A stretch of 5,752 nt of DNA, taken from NCBI GenBank assembly GCA_030630905.1, contig DAOVMB010000194.1, positions 1-5,752 on the forward strand, written 5' to 3'. Below, in pieces: positions 4,378 through 5,752 of the stretch. The position numbers were made by a program, and so were the translations under genes. The notes below the pieces were generated by a model. The model was not told the DNA's origin. It ran no database searches and saw nothing but the letters and a program-made list of their open reading frames with translations. Each line of letters starts with the position of its first letter. The first letter of the stretch is position 1. Source of the stretch: Sedimentisphaerales bacterium (GTDB lineage Bacteria; Planctomycetota; Phycisphaerae; Sedimentisphaerales; Anaerobacaceae).

Positions 4378-5752
4378 ATGAAAAAGATTTTTTCTGCAAC
4401 AATTTATATTTTGATTTTCTCGCCGGCCCTGCTTGCACAGCGGAACGCACCCCTGGCTAATGAAGACAAGGTGGGTCTGTACGCAAGGTCTATCGAACAG
4501 GTTCTTCGTCTCAGAGATAACGAAGTCGACCTGGCAACGGCCGTTTTGATTTCCTCGGAGCTATGGAGTGATAACTGGAGTGAAATAGTAAACGGACGGA
4601 TATACCTGTCAAGGTTGGATGATATGGCTCTGGAAATTCGCGAAACGCTCAGACGCAGAAAACTGGGAGCGGACTTCAGAGCGATTCGGGTAATGAACGA
4701 GTATTTATTCGATAAGCTGGGATTCAAGTCGATTTCAGAAGCAAGCGACCCGAATAGCCTGTTTTTGCACACCGTCATAGATAAAAAAGAAGGATATTGT
4801 CTGAGTATGTCCGTTCTTTATCTTTCAATTGGCGAACGGCTTGGCCTTCCTTTGCATGGAGTTGTTGTACCGGGGCATTTTTTTGTCAGATACGACGACG
4901 GACGTGTGAGATTCAATATTGAAACGACAAGCAATGGTGGAAACGCCTCCGACGAGCACTATATAACAAAGTTCAAGGTGCCCAAACTTAACGGTCGGAG
5001 TATTTATTTGAAGAATCTGACTAAGATTCAGACGCTGGGCTGTTTCTTCAATAATCTTGGGAACAGTTACAGCGATGTCGATGATATAGAGTCTGCATTA
5101 CTGGCGTTTGAACGCGCTGTCGAGATAAATCCGACATTGTCCGAATCCCGTGCAAATCTGGCCAACATTTACCTGAAAAAGGGGCAGGTTACACAGGCGA
5201 TCAACGAATACCATGCTGCCCTGGAAATCAACCAAAATGATGCCAAAACGCACAACAATCTTGGGAATGCGTACACTCAGCAAGGCTCGTTAGGCTATGC
5301 GGTTTCTGAATATACGCGATCGATCCGTTTGGACCCCAAATTTGTAGATGGATACAAGAATCTTGCCCTCGTTTACAGCAAACAGGAAAGGTATGGCCGG
5401 GCAGTAGCGGAATTGAAGAACGCGATTAAACTGGGTATTGAAGACGCCGGTTGTTATAGCCAATTAGGCGATATTTATAGCCAGAAGGAGGATTACGAGG
5501 AGGCAGTCAAACAATACAAGAAGGCATTGATAATTAAACCTGATTTTCTCGATGCTCATTACGGCCTTGCGATTTGTTACAGCAAGATGGGTATGATTGA
5601 GGATGAAATTCAGCAGTACAAGATGATTCTTGCTATTAAACCTGATATGCTTTCCGCCCTGGTCAATCTGGGCAATGCGTATTTCGGACAGGATAAGTAC
5701 AACGTGGCCATTATGCATTATAAAAAAGCTGTTCTATTAGAACCTAATAAAC
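4378..5752 (+). CDS. Exported transglutaminase-like (SirB1/Transglut_core2 type) protein with TPR repeats (3' partial)
   Basis: The frame runs open for 458 codons from the ATG at 4378 to the window edge, with no stop. Residues 1-20 form a signal peptide (MKKIFSATIYILIFSPALLA, likely cut before Q21), so the product is exported. Residues 25-220 match the SirB1-like transglutaminase domain: a helical part (EVDLATAVLISSELW, then YLSRLDDMALEI and MNEYLFDKLGF), the nucleophile region KKEGYCLSMSVLYLSIGERL with Cys141, PGHFFVRYDDG with His167, and RFNIETT with Glu182 as the possible acid. The Cys and His suggest an active hydrolase or transferase, though many relatives have unknown substrates. From residue 223 there are seven 34-residue TPR units, for protein contacts. 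The start has no ribosome site but a strong promoter immediately upstream. Antisense frames here are shadows. The C-terminus is missing. Confidence 0.88.
   Translation, partial: MKKIFSATIYILIFSPALLAQRNAPLANEDKVGLYARSIEQVLRLRDNEVDLATAVLISSELWSDNWSEIVNGRIYLSRLDDMALEIRETLRRRKLGADFRAIRVMNEYLFDKLGFKSISEASDPNSLFLHTVIDKKEGYCLSMSVLYLSIGERLGLPLHGVVVPGHFFVRYDDGRVRFNIETTSNGGNASDEHYITKFKVPKLNGRSIYLKNLTKIQTLGCFFNNLGNSYSDVDDIESALLAFERAVEINPTLSESRANLANIYLKKGQVTQAINEYHAALEINQNDAKTHNNLGNAYTQQGSLGYAVSEYTRSIRLDPKFVDGYKNLALVYSKQERYGRAVAELKNAIKLGIEDAGCYSQLGDIYSQKEDYEEAVKQYKKALIIKPDFLDAHYGLAICYSKMGMIEDEIQQYKMILAIKPDMLSALVNLGNAYFGQDKYNVAIMHYKKAVLLEPNK
5044..5752 (+). repeat. Seven consecutive TPR units
   Basis: Units begin near residues 223, 256, 290, 324, 358, 392 and 426, almost exactly 34 residues apart. 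They have the usual pattern of small and aromatic residues: NNLGNSY...ALLAFERAVEINP, ANLANIY...AINEYHAALEIN, NNLGNAY...AVSEYTRSIRLDP, KNLALVY, SQLGDIY...AVKQYKKALIIKP, YGLAICY and VNLGNAY...AIMHYKKAVLLEP. The 12-mer attaaacctgat occurs at 5533-5544 and 5635-5646, exactly 102 bases (34 codons) apart, a possible trace of unit duplication. The array may continue past the window. Confidence 0.85.

Noticed and set aside
4404..5718. Antisense open frames at 4404-4778, 5098-5283 and 5464-5718
   Set aside because: They lie opposite the 458-codon transglutaminase/TPR frame, whose domain motifs are clear; their translations show no family features.

Overview
The window looks like a stretch of a free-living, Gram-negative-type bacterial chromosome of intermediate GC. 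The best guess is Planctomycetota (Phycisphaerae-like): it combines a secreted FG-GAP propeller protein with a CARDB-like tail, a DUF1080 (3-keto-disaccharide hydrolase family) lipoprotein, and an exported transglutaminase-like/TPR protein. This assignment is inferred from gene content only. There is no rRNA, tRNA, CRISPR array, insertion sequence or phage gene.

Layout. (1) 1-1293, +: the 3' part of a gene for an FG-GAP beta-propeller protein, cut by the left edge, ending in about 50 residues that resemble the second half of a CARDB domain. (2) 1437-3546, +: a probable three-gene unit of an unrecognised 100-aa protein, a DUF167/YggU-family protein and a MATE-family multidrug/cation antiporter. 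The last two genes overlap by one base (TGATG). A perfect 8-bp GC hairpin lies just before the DUF167 start. (3) 3559-4308, -: a DUF1080 lipoprotein, convergent with the MATE gene with only 12 bp between the stop codons. (4) 4378 to the right edge, +: a signal-peptide-bearing transglutaminase-like protein followed by seven TPR units, cut by the window end. It is open through all 458 codons present.

The 69 bp between the two divergent genes (4309-4377) hold the clearest regulatory signal. TTGAAC-17 bp-TATAAT lies so close to the ATG at 4378 that the transcript should be leaderless or nearly so, and an imperfect palindrome covers the -10 element and ends flush with the start codon.

The genes do not form one obvious pathway. 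Three of the six products are predicted to act outside the cytoplasm (propeller protein, DUF1080 lipoprotein, transglutaminase/TPR protein) and one is an inner-membrane exporter. I see no convincing new defence or mobile system. The items worth a second look are the near-leaderless promoter with its palindrome, the propeller/half-CARDB fusion, the hairpin before DUF167, and the unknown 100-aa gene.
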